DNA of 64,000 nucleotides. Source: Miltoncostaea sp963823515. Its GTDB lineage: Bacteria > Actinomycetota > Thermoleophilia > Miltoncostaeales > Miltoncostaeaceae. A program made the translations under genes and the position numbers. The notes beneath the pieces were generated by a model, which ran no database searches, was not told where the DNA came from, and worked only from the letters and a program-made list of their open reading frames with translations. Numbering within the stretch: position 1 is the first letter of the stretch; each line of letters starts with the position of its first letter. The stretch is from positions 186,001-250,000 of the forward strand of contig CAWGMB010000019.1 in assembly GCA_963823515.1 (NCBI GenBank), read 5' to 3'. Shown here piece after piece: positions 26,530-34,855 of the stretch.

Positions 26530-27869
26530 CCGCCCGCACCCGCGAGCTGGGATTCCTGATCCCGGCCGGCCTGCTGGGCTTCCTCGGCATCGCCTCGGTG
26601 GCCAGCGCGCGCGGCGACACGATGGACCTCGGGCCGGTGCCGGGCGCGGTCGGGGTGCTCGCCGTGTTCCTGGCGATGCACGTCACGCTGCGCGTGCGGG
26701 CGCCCCACGCCGACGCGTACCTGCTGCCCACCGTCGGGGTCCTCTCGGCGATCGGCCTGGTGGAGCTCTACCGCATCAACCCTGCGCTCGCGGGCGACCA
26801 GGCGGTCTGGATGGCCGTCGGCGGCGCGGCCTTCATCGCCACCCTGATCCTGCTGCCCGATCACCGGGTGCTCGAGCGCTACACATACCTGATCGGGCTC
26901 GCCGGTGTCGGCCTCCTCCTGATCACGATGCTCTTCGGGACGCGCATCAACGGGGCGAAGCTGTGGATCTCGATCGGCGGCGGCCAGACCGTGCAGCTCG
27001 GAGAGGTGGCGAAGGTGCTGGTGGTGGTGTTCCTGGCGGCCTACCTGCGCGACAAGCGCGAGCTGCTCGCGATCCCAACCCGCCGCTGGATGGGCATGCC
27101 GGTGCCCCCGGGCGCCGCCCTCGCGCCGGTGCTGCTGTTCCTCGCCGCCTGTCTGTCGCTGGTCGTGATCCTCAACGACTTCGGCACGGCGCTGCTCTTC
27201 CTCGGGATCTTCCTGGCGATGATCTACCTGGCCACCGGGCGGGTGGCCTACACCGGCTTCGGCCTCGGCGTCTTCGTCATCGGGTCGGCGCTGGTCTACA
27301 CGGTGGTGCCGCGGATCCAGGACCGCGTCGACAACTGGCTGCACCCCTTCGCCGACGCGCAGGGGCAGGGGTACCAGCTCGTTCAGTCGCTCTACGCCCT
27401 CGCCCAGGGCGGGGTGATCGGCCCCGGCCTCGGGCGGGCCTTCCTGGTCACCGAGAACGGCCAGACGGTGATCCCGGTGCTGGAGACCGACTTCATGTTC
27501 TCGGCCGTCGCGAGCGAGCTCGGCTACATCGGAGGCGTCGGGGTCCTGCTGGGATTCCTGGTGCTGATCCAGCGCGGCTTCGTCATCGCGGCGATGGCCA
27601 ACGACGGCTTCTCGAAGCTGCTCGCGGGCGGCCTGACCGCCGCGATCGGGCTGCAGGCGATCCTCATCATCGGCGGAGTCACGCGGCTGATCCCGCTCAC
27701 GGGCGTGACGCTGCCGTTCATGAGCTACGGCGGGTCGAGCGTCGTGACCAACTTCGCGCTGGTGGCGCTGCTGCTGATCATCAGCCACCGCTCGACGGCC
27801 GGCAACACGCCCTCGACCCGGCGCCGGCGTGAGGCCGAGGCGGCCGCCGAACGGGAGATCGCCGCGTGA
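26526..27869 (+). CDS. rodA: SEDS peptidoglycan glycosyltransferase (FtsW/RodA family)
   Basis: A 447-residue polytopic protein from GTG 26526, with about ten to twelve helices. Family motifs: LFGTRINGAKLWISIGG, LGEVAKVLVVVFLAAYL, NDFGTALLFLGIFL, YQLVQSLYALAQGGVIGPGLG and the C-terminal LTGVTLPFMSYGGSSVV. It polymerises lipid II glycan strands and works with the class B PBP encoded next. Position between pstP and pbpA matches RodA of actinobacteria. The C-terminal tail is charged and cytoplasmic. It overlaps pbpA by four bases. Confidence 0.95.
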   Translation: MTARTRELGFLIPAGLLGFLGIASVASARGDTMDLGPVPGAVGVLAVFLAMHVTLRVRAPHADAYLLPTVGVLSAIGLVELYRINPALAGDQAVWMAVGGAAFIATLILLPDHRVLERYTYLIGLAGVGLLLITMLFGTRINGAKLWISIGGGQTVQLGEVAKVLVVVFLAAYLRDKRELLAIPTRRWMGMPVPPGAALAPVLLFLAACLSLVVILNDFGTALLFLGIFLAMIYLATGRVAYTGFGLGVFVIGSALVYTVVPRIQDRVDNWLHPFADAQGQGYQLVQSLYALAQGGVIGPGLGRAFLVTENGQTVIPVLETDFMFSAVASELGYIGGVGVLLGFLVLIQRGFVIAAMANDGFSKLLAGGLTAAIGLQAILIIGGVTRLIPLTGVTLPFMSYGGSSVVTNFALVALLLIISHRSTAGNTPSTRRRREAEAAAEREIAA

Positions 27870-29299
27870 ACCGCTCCATCCGCCGCCTCTACATGACCCT
27901 CGCCGCCGGCTTCGGCCTGCTCGTGGTGATGCTCGGCTGGTGGCAGGTGGTTGCCGCCGACGGCCTCAAGGACCGCGGCGACAACCTGCAGACCCTCCAG
28001 GCACAGCGGCTGATCGACCGTGGCCGCATCCTGTCGGCCGACGGCAAGGTGCTGGCCGCGAGCCGTGCGCGGCGCATCAAGGGCCAGCGGGTCTTCGAGC
28101 GCGTCTACCCGCAGGGCAGCCTCGCGGCGAACGCCGTCGGCTACGCGTCGTCCGAGCGCGGCCGCACGGGCATCGAGAGCACCTACAACCGCTACCTGTC
28201 GGGCAGCTTCGGCACGGAGCCGCTGCTCCAGCGCTTCAACCTGAAGGAGAAGCGCGGCGCCGACGTGCGCCTCAGCATCGACACCCGCGTGCAGGAGGCG
28301 GCGGAGGCCGGGCTGGCCGGCAAGGCCGGCGCGGCCGTGGCATTCGACCCCCGCACGGGACAGGTGCTCGCGATGGCCTCCTCGCCCACGTTCGACCTGC
28401 AGACGGCCGTGACCGACTTCGCCGCGATCCCCACCGAGGGCTCGCCGTTCATCAATCGCACGACCCAGGGCCTCTACCCTCCCGGCTCGACCTTTAAGGT
28501 GGTCACCGCCACGGCCGCCCTCGAGAGCGGCGAGTACACGCCCGACAGCACCTTCGACGACACCGGGTCCTTCGCGACGCCGGGGGGACCCATCCGCAAC
28601 TTCGGCGGCGAGACATTCGGTGAGCACACCCTGACGACGGCCCTGACCAACTCCATCAACACCACCTTCGCGTCGATCGGCGACGCGCTCGGACCCGACC
28701 TGCTCGGCGCCACGATGACCGCCTACGGCTTCGGCGAGCGGCCCCCGGTCGACCTCCCCGACGACTCGGTGCTGGTGTCCGGGCGGCGCGACGGGGACAC
28801 GGTGCTGCCGAACGACGAGGCCGGCGAGGACACCGCGCGCATCGCCATCGGCCAGGAGCGGCTGACCGTGACGCCCCTCCAGATGATGATGGTGGCCGGC
28901 GCCGTGGCCAACCGCGGCGTTCTGATGGCGCCCCGACTGATGGAGCGGATCACCGACCGCGGCGGCTCGGTCGTGAAGCGCGGGGAGCCGCAGGAGATGG
29001 GGCGGGTCATGAGCGAGCAGAATGCCGCGGACCTCACGACGATGATGGAGAACGTGGTGCGCGAGGGCACCGGCACCGCCGCGGCCCTCTCGAGCGCCGG
29101 CGTCACGGTGGCCGGCAAGACCGGCACGGCCGAGTCGTCGGCCGCCGACCGCAATCAGGCCTGGTTCATCGGCTTCGCGCCCGCCGAGGCCCCCGTCGTG
29201 GCCGTCGCGGTGGTCATCGAGGACACGCCGCTCACCGGCGGCGTCGCGGCCGCGCCCGTAGCGGCGGCCATCATGCGCGCGGCGATCGAGGCGCGATGA
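27866..29299 (+). CDS. pbpA: Class B penicillin-binding protein (transpeptidase)
   Basis: A 477-residue protein from GTG 27866. One N-terminal membrane helix (~10-30), a pedestal region (LIDRGRILSADGKVLA) and a transpeptidase domain with the active-site motifs Ser208-Thr-Phe-Lys211 (SxxK), Ser263-Ile-Asn265 (SxN) and Lys418-Thr-Gly420 (KTG). It cross-links peptidoglycan outside the membrane and is the cognate partner of the SEDS protein encoded just upstream. It overlaps pknB by four bases (ATGA). All motifs are intact. Confidence 0.95.
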   Translation: MNRSIRRLYMTLAAGFGLLVVMLGWWQVVAADGLKDRGDNLQTLQAQRLIDRGRILSADGKVLAASRARRIKGQRVFERVYPQGSLAANAVGYASSERGRTGIESTYNRYLSGSFGTEPLLQRFNLKEKRGADVRLSIDTRVQEAAEAGLAGKAGAAVAFDPRTGQVLAMASSPTFDLQTAVTDFAAIPTEGSPFINRTTQGLYPPGSTFKVVTATAALESGEYTPDSTFDDTGSFATPGGPIRNFGGETFGEHTLTTALTNSINTTFASIGDALGPDLLGATMTAYGFGERPPVDLPDDSVLVSGRRDGDTVLPNDEAGEDTARIAIGQERLTVTPLQMMMVAGAVANRGVLMAPRLMERITDRGGSVVKRGEPQEMGRVMSEQNAADLTTMMENVVREGTGTAAALSSAGVTVAGKTGTAESSAADRNQAWFIGFAPAEAPVVAVAVVIEDTPLTGGVAAAPVAAAIMRAAIEAR

Positions 29300-31257
29300 G
29301 CTTCGAGCCCGGGGAGCTGATCGGGGGCCGCTACGAGCTCGGGCGCGTGCTCGGGCAGGGCGGCATGGCGCGCGTCTACCTCGGGCACGACCGCCTGCTC
29401 GACCGCAAAGTGGCCGTGAAGGTGCTCTCGGAGCCCTACGCCTCCGACCCCCAGTTCGTCGAGCGCTTCCGCCGCGAGGCCTCCGCGGCCGCGGGGCTGA
29501 ACCACCCCAACATCGTCGCCGTCTACGACCGCGGCGAGGCCGACGGCAGCTACTACATCGTCATGGAGTACCTGAAGGGGCCCGACCTCAAGCAGGTGAT
29601 CCGCGACCGCGCTCCCCTGTCGGCGCTCGAGTCGATCGACAACGCCCAGCAGATCCTGGCCGCGCTCGGCGCCGCCCATCGCGCCGACGTGGTGCACCGC
29701 GACGTCAAGCCGCAGAACGTCCTCGTGGCCGAGGACGGCCACCTCAAGGTCACCGACTTCGGCATCGCCCGGGCCGGGGCCGAGAGCGACATGACCGAGG
29801 CCGGCTCGGTGATCGGCACCGCCCAGTACCTCTCGCCCGAGCAGGCGCGCGGCGACGACGTGACCGCCGCCAGCGACTGCTACGCGGTCGGCATCGTGCT
29901 CTACGAGATGCTCACCGGGCGGGTCCCCTTCGACGGAGGGCCGCCGGTGGCGGTGGCGATGAAGCAGATCACCGACGAGCCGGTGTCGCCGCGCATCGTG
30001 GAGCCGAGCGTGCCCCGCGAACTGGAGGCCGTGGTGCTGCACGCCCTCGCCAAGCGCCCCTCCGAGCGTTACCGCACCGTCGAGGAGATGGGCCGGGCGC
30101 TCGCCGAGGCGCGCGGGGCGATCGACGGCAGCGGCGGCACCACCCGCATGATGCCGGCGGGCGGTGGCGCAGACACCGGCCGCACGCGCGTCCTCGGTCC
30201 GGCCACCGCCGCCACCGCCCGGCCGGGGCCGCCCCCCCTCGACGCACCGCCACGCCGCAGCAACCGTTGGCCCGTGATCGCGGGCATCCTCGTGCTGCTT
30301 GCCGTCGCCGCCGCGGGGGCGTTCATCCTCCTGAGCGGCGGCCAGGGGAAGACCGTCGAGGTGCCCTCCGTGAAGGGCCTCGAGTCGGCGGCCGCGCAGG
30401 CGAAGCTCCGCAACGCCGGGCTCGAGCCTCGGGTGAGCACCGTCACCGACACCACGATCCCCAAGGGCCAGGCGATCGGGACCGACCCGGCCGAGGGCGA
30501 GGTCGTCGACGAGGGCAGCACGGTGATCCTGCGCATCAGCGGCGGCCCCGGCGACGCCACGGTGCCCGACGTCACGAACCAGACCGAGGAGGCGGCGACC
30601 ACCGCCCTGAAACGCGAGAACTTCGACGTGGCGACCGAGATGGAGGCCAGCGACACCGTGGCGGAGGGCCTCGTGATCCGCACCGACCCGCCCGCCCTCT
30701 CGCAGGCCGAGCGCGGCAGCACCGTGAAGCTGATCCTCTCCACCGGCGCCCAGGACGTGGCGGTCCCCAACGTCACCCGCCTCCCGCGCGCCGACGCTGA
30801 GCAGATCCTCACCGGGCGCGGCTTCAAGGTGAAGGTCGCCAACCGGCAGACGACCGACTTCGCCGCGGGCATCGTGATCGAGCAGGACCCGTCCAGCGGC
30901 ACGAAGGCCCCCAAGGGCAGCGCCGTCACGATCACCGTGGCGGTCGCACCGAGCAACGTCACGGTGCCGACGGTGATCGGCCTGTCGGTCGCCGACGCCC
31001 AGGCCGCCCTGACCGACGCCGGCCTGCGGTACACCAGCGACGCCGCCGACAGCGACGCGCCCGCCGGGACCGTCATCGACGTCGAGCCAGGAGAGGGGAC
31101 GAGCGTCGCGCCGGGCTCACGGGTCGTCATCACGGTCAGCAACGGCCCGTCGACCACTTCCAGCGTGCCGGCCCCGCCGCCCAGTGAGGCGACGGGCGAG
31201 AAGAACGGCCGCGGTCCCGATGGCGCCGGCCCCCCGGGTCAGGCCAAGAAGGAATGA
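29296..31257 (+). CDS. pknB: Ser/Thr protein kinase PknB with four PASTA repeats
   Basis: A 653-residue receptor kinase. Kinase domain ~12-275: GQGGMARVYLG, Lys42, HRDVKPQN with Asp136, DFG 154-156, and activation loop SVIGTAQYLSPEQ. A membrane helix lies at ~322-345. Four PASTA repeats follow from ~352 to 622; each has the VPxV/VPDV start and a G-x-V-I-x-x-x-P-x-x-G-type core. PASTA repeats bind muropeptides or lipid II. A Pro/Ser/Lys-rich tail ends the protein. It regulates wall synthesis and division together with the adjacent phosphatase and FHA proteins. Confidence 0.96.
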   Translation: MSFEPGELIGGRYELGRVLGQGGMARVYLGHDRLLDRKVAVKVLSEPYASDPQFVERFRREASAAAGLNHPNIVAVYDRGEADGSYYIVMEYLKGPDLKQVIRDRAPLSALESIDNAQQILAALGAAHRADVVHRDVKPQNVLVAEDGHLKVTDFGIARAGAESDMTEAGSVIGTAQYLSPEQARGDDVTAASDCYAVGIVLYEMLTGRVPFDGGPPVAVAMKQITDEPVSPRIVEPSVPRELEAVVLHALAKRPSERYRTVEEMGRALAEARGAIDGSGGTTRMMPAGGGADTGRTRVLGPATAATARPGPPPLDAPPRRSNRWPVIAGILVLLAVAAAGAFILLSGGQGKTVEVPSVKGLESAAAQAKLRNAGLEPRVSTVTDTTIPKGQAIGTDPAEGEVVDEGSTVILRISGGPGDATVPDVTNQTEEAATTALKRENFDVATEMEASDTVAEGLVIRTDPPALSQAERGSTVKLILSTGAQDVAVPNVTRLPRADAEQILTGRGFKVKVANRQTTDFAAGIVIEQDPSSGTKAPKGSAVTITVAVAPSNVTVPTVIGLSVADAQAALTDAGLRYTSDAADSDAPAGTVIDVEPGEGTSVAPGSRVVITVSNGPSTTSSVPAPPPSEATGEKNGRGPDGAGPPGQAKKE

Positions 31258-32282
31258 TCCGCCTCGCGGTCCTGATGGGCGGGCGCAGCAGCGAGCACGA
31301 GGTCTCCCTGGCCTCGGCCGCGGCCGTGATCGCGGCGCTCGACCCCGTGCGCTACGAGGTCGTGCCGGTCCTGATCGCCCCCGAGGGGGGCTGGAGCGTC
31401 GATGGCGAGCCGGTCGCGATGGTGCCGGGGGCAGACGGCGCGCGGCTCGTGTCGCTGGACGGAGGCCGCGCGCGCGAGGTTGACGTGGTCTTCCCGGCGC
31501 TCCACGGCCCCCACGGCGAGGACGGCACCGTGCAGGGGGCCCTCGAGACCGCGGGAGTCCCCTACGTCGGCGCCGGCGTGGCGGCCTCCGCCGTCGCCAT
31601 GGACAAGGCGCTCTTCAAGGTCTTCCTCGCCCAGGCCGGCATCCCCACGCCCGAGCACTGCGTGGTGACCGCGGCCGAGTGGGCCGCCGCACCGGACGCC
31701 GTCCGCGCGCGCGTCGCCGGATCCGTGGGCTACCCGGCCTTCTGCAAGCCGGCTCGCCTCGGATCGAGCGTGGGCATCAGCCCGGTGCCCGACGCGGCCG
31801 CGCTCGACGCCGCCCTGGAGCTCGCGTTCCGGCACGACCCCAAGGCGCTCCTCGAGCGCGCCATCTCCGGGCGCGAGGTGGAGGTCGGCATCCTCGAGGC
31901 GGATCCGCCGATCGCGTCGCAGGTGGGCGAGATCAGCTTCGAGGGGGACTGGTACGACTACGACACCAAGTACGTCCCCGGCCGGTCGGACCTGCAGGTG
32001 CCCGCCGCCCTGCCGCAGGCAACCGCCGACCGCGCCCGCGAGCTGGCGCTGCGCGCCTTCGCCGCAGTCGATTGCGCCGGGCTCGCCCGGGTCGACTTCT
32101 TCGTGGAGGAGTCAACCGGCGACGTGTTGCTCTCCGAGCTGAACACGATGCCGGGCTTCACCCCGACGAGCGTCTACGCGCGCCTGATGGAGGCGTCCGG
32201 CATCGCGTATCCCGATCTCGTGTCACGGCTGATCGACCTCGGGTTCGCGCGCGCGGCGGAGGCCCGGCGGTACCGCAGCTGA
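31254..32282 (+). CDS. ddl: D-alanine-D-alanine ligase
   Basis: A 342-residue ATP-grasp ligase starting at ATG 31254, overlapping the pknB stop. The N-terminal signature LMGGRSSEHEVSLASA, the core PALHGPHGEDGTVQGALE, the lysines of MDKALFKVFL and CKPARLGSSVGI, and the C-terminal ELNTMPGFTPTSVY, with Mg2+-binding Glu/Asn, are all present. It makes the D-Ala-D-Ala end of the peptidoglycan stem peptide. Its place directly behind pknB ties precursor supply to the kinase operon, which is not the arrangement in mycobacteria. Confidence 0.95.
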   Translation: MIRLAVLMGGRSSEHEVSLASAAAVIAALDPVRYEVVPVLIAPEGGWSVDGEPVAMVPGADGARLVSLDGGRAREVDVVFPALHGPHGEDGTVQGALETAGVPYVGAGVAASAVAMDKALFKVFLAQAGIPTPEHCVVTAAEWAAAPDAVRARVAGSVGYPAFCKPARLGSSVGISPVPDAAALDAALELAFRHDPKALLERAISGREVEVGILEADPPIASQVGEISFEGDWYDYDTKYVPGRSDLQVPAALPQATADRARELALRAFAAVDCAGLARVDFFVEESTGDVLLSELNTMPGFTPTSVYARLMEASGIAYPDLVSRLIDLGFARAAEARRYRS

Positions 32283-32917
32283 CCCGCATCGGGGTGGTCG
32301 CCGACACGCACGTCGGCGAGTACCTCGACGCCCTGCCCGAGGGGGTGCTCGAGGCGCTCGAGGGCTGCGACCTGATCCTCCACGCGGGCGACCTGAGCGT
32401 GGCCTCGGTGCTGGACGACCTGGGGGCGCTCGCCCCGGTGGTGGCCGTGCGCGGCGACCACGACCGGCTCGGCGGGCTCGCCCTGCCCGAGACGGCGGTG
32501 GTGGCGGTGGCCGGACAGCGCATCGGCCTGATACACGGCGACCGCCACCGCCTGATCGACGCGTCGGTGGTGGTCGCGTCGCTCGCGGCGCGCCGCGCCG
32601 TCCGGTACCGGGCGTGCATGACCCGCTCGCTGCTGCGCCGCATGGGTCCGGTGGACGCGATCGTCTTCGGCCACTGGCACGAGCGGGTCAGCCGACGGGA
32701 TCGCGGGACCCTGCTCTTCTCCCCGGGCGCGGTCTGCCCCTGGGGGAGCCTCGAGGGCGGGCGGGAGCCCGGAACCGGCATGACCGGGGTCAACGACCGG
32801 GCGGTGCGCATGTTCCGCAGCCGCCTCGGCACCGACGCGATGCTGCCGAGCGTGGGCGTGCTCGAGGTGGGATCCGGGGGCATTCGTCCGCAGACCATCC
32901 TCCTGGGCGGCGGGTAG
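32279..32917 (+). CDS. Metallophosphoesterase, YfcE/MJ0936 type
   Basis: A 212-residue phosphoesterase. Metal-binding motifs in order: VVADTHVG (Asp-x-His), HAGDLS, RGDHD (in place of the usual GNHD), LIHGDRH and FGHWHE. No ATG fits: CTG 32279 forms a CTGA overlap with the ddl stop and gives an intact first strand (LTRIGVVADTH), whereas GTG 32294 would cut into it. The family hydrolyses small phosphodiesters or phosphomonoesters. Coupling to ddl suggests shared transcription, but the substrate is unknown. Confidence 0.82.
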   Translation: MTRIGVVADTHVGEYLDALPEGVLEALEGCDLILHAGDLSVASVLDDLGALAPVVAVRGDHDRLGGLALPETAVVAVAGQRIGLIHGDRHRLIDASVVVASLAARRAVRYRACMTRSLLRRMGPVDAIVFGHWHERVSRRDRGTLLFSPGAVCPWGSLEGGREPGTGMTGVNDRAVRMFRSRLGTDAMLPSVGVLEVGSGGIRPQTILLGGG

Positions 32918-32926
32918 GGTCCGCCG

Positions 32927-33643
32927 GTGCCCGACGCCTCGATGCCCCGCGCGATCACCACCATCCGCGGCGGCCTCGCCCTCTGCGCGCTGGCGGCCGC
33001 GCTGATGGCACTGGCGCCGTTCTTCGACCTGGTCAACGGCCCGTCGGCGAGCCCGCACGGCGGCACCTACGTCGCCGGGATCGGCATCTCGGTGACGGCC
33101 ATCGCCATCACCGCCTGCCTGGGGATCCTCGTCGGCGTGGTCCGCGAGATCCTCTGGATCCACCTGCTCGGCCTGGTGCTGGCGACAGGAGTGGCCCTGG
33201 TGTCCGGCTTGCTGGTGATCGTGGCGCGCACCTCCGACAACTTCGCCGGCGACGCCGAGGTGGCGATGCGGGCGGGGGGGCTGCTGCTGGTCGGGGCGTT
33301 CTGGCTCTCGCTGACGGGCATCGTGATCGCGCTGGTCGGCGTCCGGATGGTCGCGATCGCGGCGCCGCCCGCGGCCAACCTGGCGCGCACCGGCCCGCAG
33401 CAGCGCGCGCGCACGGCGCCCCTGGCGGCCATGCTCGGCGCACTCGGCGTCGTGGTGGTGGTGACCTCCGCCATCGGGGTCGCGTACGGGGTGCTCGCGC
33501 TCGGCGACATCCGCTCGTCGGGCGAGCGCCTGACGGGCCGCGGGATGGCCCTGGCGGGCGTGGCCCTGGGAATCCTGGTGCTCTCGGCCCTCGCGGCGAT
33601 CGGCGGCGTCGGAGCCTGGGTGGCACAGCCCGGGGGGCTGTAG
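32927..33643 (+). CDS. Polytopic membrane protein of unknown function
   Basis: A 238-residue protein from GTG 32927 with about five hydrophobic helices (LALCALAAALMALAPF; IGISVTAIAITACLGILVG; LGLVLATGVALVSGLLVIV; LLLVGAFWLSLTGIVIAL; and two after residue 160). No family is recognised. It lies ten bases after the phosphoesterase gene on the same strand and probably shares its transcript. Confidence 0.7.
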   Translation: MPDASMPRAITTIRGGLALCALAAALMALAPFFDLVNGPSASPHGGTYVAGIGISVTAIAITACLGILVGVVREILWIHLLGLVLATGVALVSGLLVIVARTSDNFAGDAEVAMRAGGLLLVGAFWLSLTGIVIALVGVRMVAIAAPPAANLARTGPQQRARTAPLAAMLGALGVVVVVTSAIGVAYGVLALGDIRSSGERLTGRGMALAGVALGILVLSALAAIGGVGAWVAQPGGL

Positions 33644-33748
33644 CACCACGAGAGGGCGGGGGCGGTCCCGGGACGGTATTCCGCAACCGTATGTAAGGGT
33701 TCCGTTGGTGCGACCCGACGGCGGCCCGGAGCCTGGAACCATCAACGC

Positions 33749-34855
33749 GTGCCCCGCACCGGTCCACCCGCCGCCCGGCGGGCTCTGATCGCCGCGATCG
33801 TCTCCGTCTCCGCCCTCGGCGGGTGGACCGCGTCGGCCGCGGCCGCCGACGCCCCCCTGCTCTACCTGCGGGAGGATCCCGCGGTGGTGGTCAACCGGGC
33901 GCTCGGCGGGGGCACGCTGCGACAGGCCCCGCTCGCGACCAACCCCCGCTGGCCCGCCGGCCGCACCGTCGGCAAGGTGACCGGGCGCGCGCTCGCCGGA
34001 GCCGGTCCCGTGCGGATCGCACGCATGCTGCGCGCCGGATGGCGCACGGACGGCGCCGGAGGCCTGGTGGCGATCGACGAGGTGACGCCGGCCCAGTGGA
34101 CGCCGGCCTCGGCGACCGCCCTCGCCCGCGCCCTCAAGAAGCTCGGCCCCGACGCCCGGCGGGTGATCTTCTACGCCTCGCCCTCTTTCGTGGGACGCGT
34201 CGGGCGGGTGGACCCGCGCAGGGCCCTGCCGACCACCCTGCGCCGGCTCGTCGACGCGGTGAGCCGCGGACGGGCGACCTACCTGCTCACCTACCGCGGC
34301 GACATGACGCCCCTGCCGGCGCGCGAGATGGCGACGCACCCGACGCGCTGGGCGGCCCGCTGGCCGGCCGGCCGTGGCGAGCTGCGCGTGATGCTGGGGC
34401 CCGACGGCGGGGCCGGGCAGACCGAGCTCTGGGCGCGCGTGCGCTCGACGGCGGCCGGCCGCGAGATGCTCGCGCGCGGACCCGGCGCCTACGGCCTGGC
34501 CACCGGGGCGGCGGCCCGCGAATGGCTCGAGCAGTACCAGGCCTTCCGGTCGGCGCCGACGGCCTCCGCCACGGGCGCCGACTTCCCCGTCCCGGTACCG
34601 GGCGGGCTCTCGCTGAAGAAGGCCGGCGCGGGCCGCGTCAAGGTCGTGCTCGGACGGACGGGCAACGCGGTGGTGACGATGACGGCGGCCCGCGGCGGCA
34701 AGGTCCGCGCCATCCGCAAGCTCACCGGCCCCGCCGCGGGCGTCATCGTGAGGATCCCCACCGACAGCCGCCCGGGTCTCTACCGGATCCGGGCCATCCT
34801 CATCGGCGACGGCCTACGCGACCACGCCGCCGTCACGGTGCGCGTCCGGAAGTAG
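33749..34855 (+). CDS. Secreted hypothetical protein
   Basis: A 368-residue protein from GTG 33749. Residues 1-34 form a signal peptide (RRALIAAIVSVSALGGW, cleavage near ASAAAADA). The middle shows alternating helices and strands (VAIDEVTPAQWTPASATA; RVIFYASPSFVGRV; YLLTYRGDMTPL) that recall a TIM-barrel-like hydrolase but without motifs I can name. The last ~90 residues (GGLSLKKAGAGRVKVVLG; VTMTAARGGKVRAI) look like a beta-sandwich. Its 3' end overlaps the GGDEF/EAL gene by 42 bases, convergently. Confidence 0.65.
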   Translation: MPRTGPPAARRALIAAIVSVSALGGWTASAAAADAPLLYLREDPAVVVNRALGGGTLRQAPLATNPRWPAGRTVGKVTGRALAGAGPVRIARMLRAGWRTDGAGGLVAIDEVTPAQWTPASATALARALKKLGPDARRVIFYASPSFVGRVGRVDPRRALPTTLRRLVDAVSRGRATYLLTYRGDMTPLPAREMATHPTRWAARWPAGRGELRVMLGPDGGAGQTELWARVRSTAAGREMLARGPGAYGLATGAAAREWLEQYQAFRSAPTASATGADFPVPVPGGLSLKKAGAGRVKVVLGRTGNAVVTMTAARGGKVRAIRKLTGPAAGVIVRIPTDSRPGLYRIRAILIGDGLRDHAAVTVRVRK

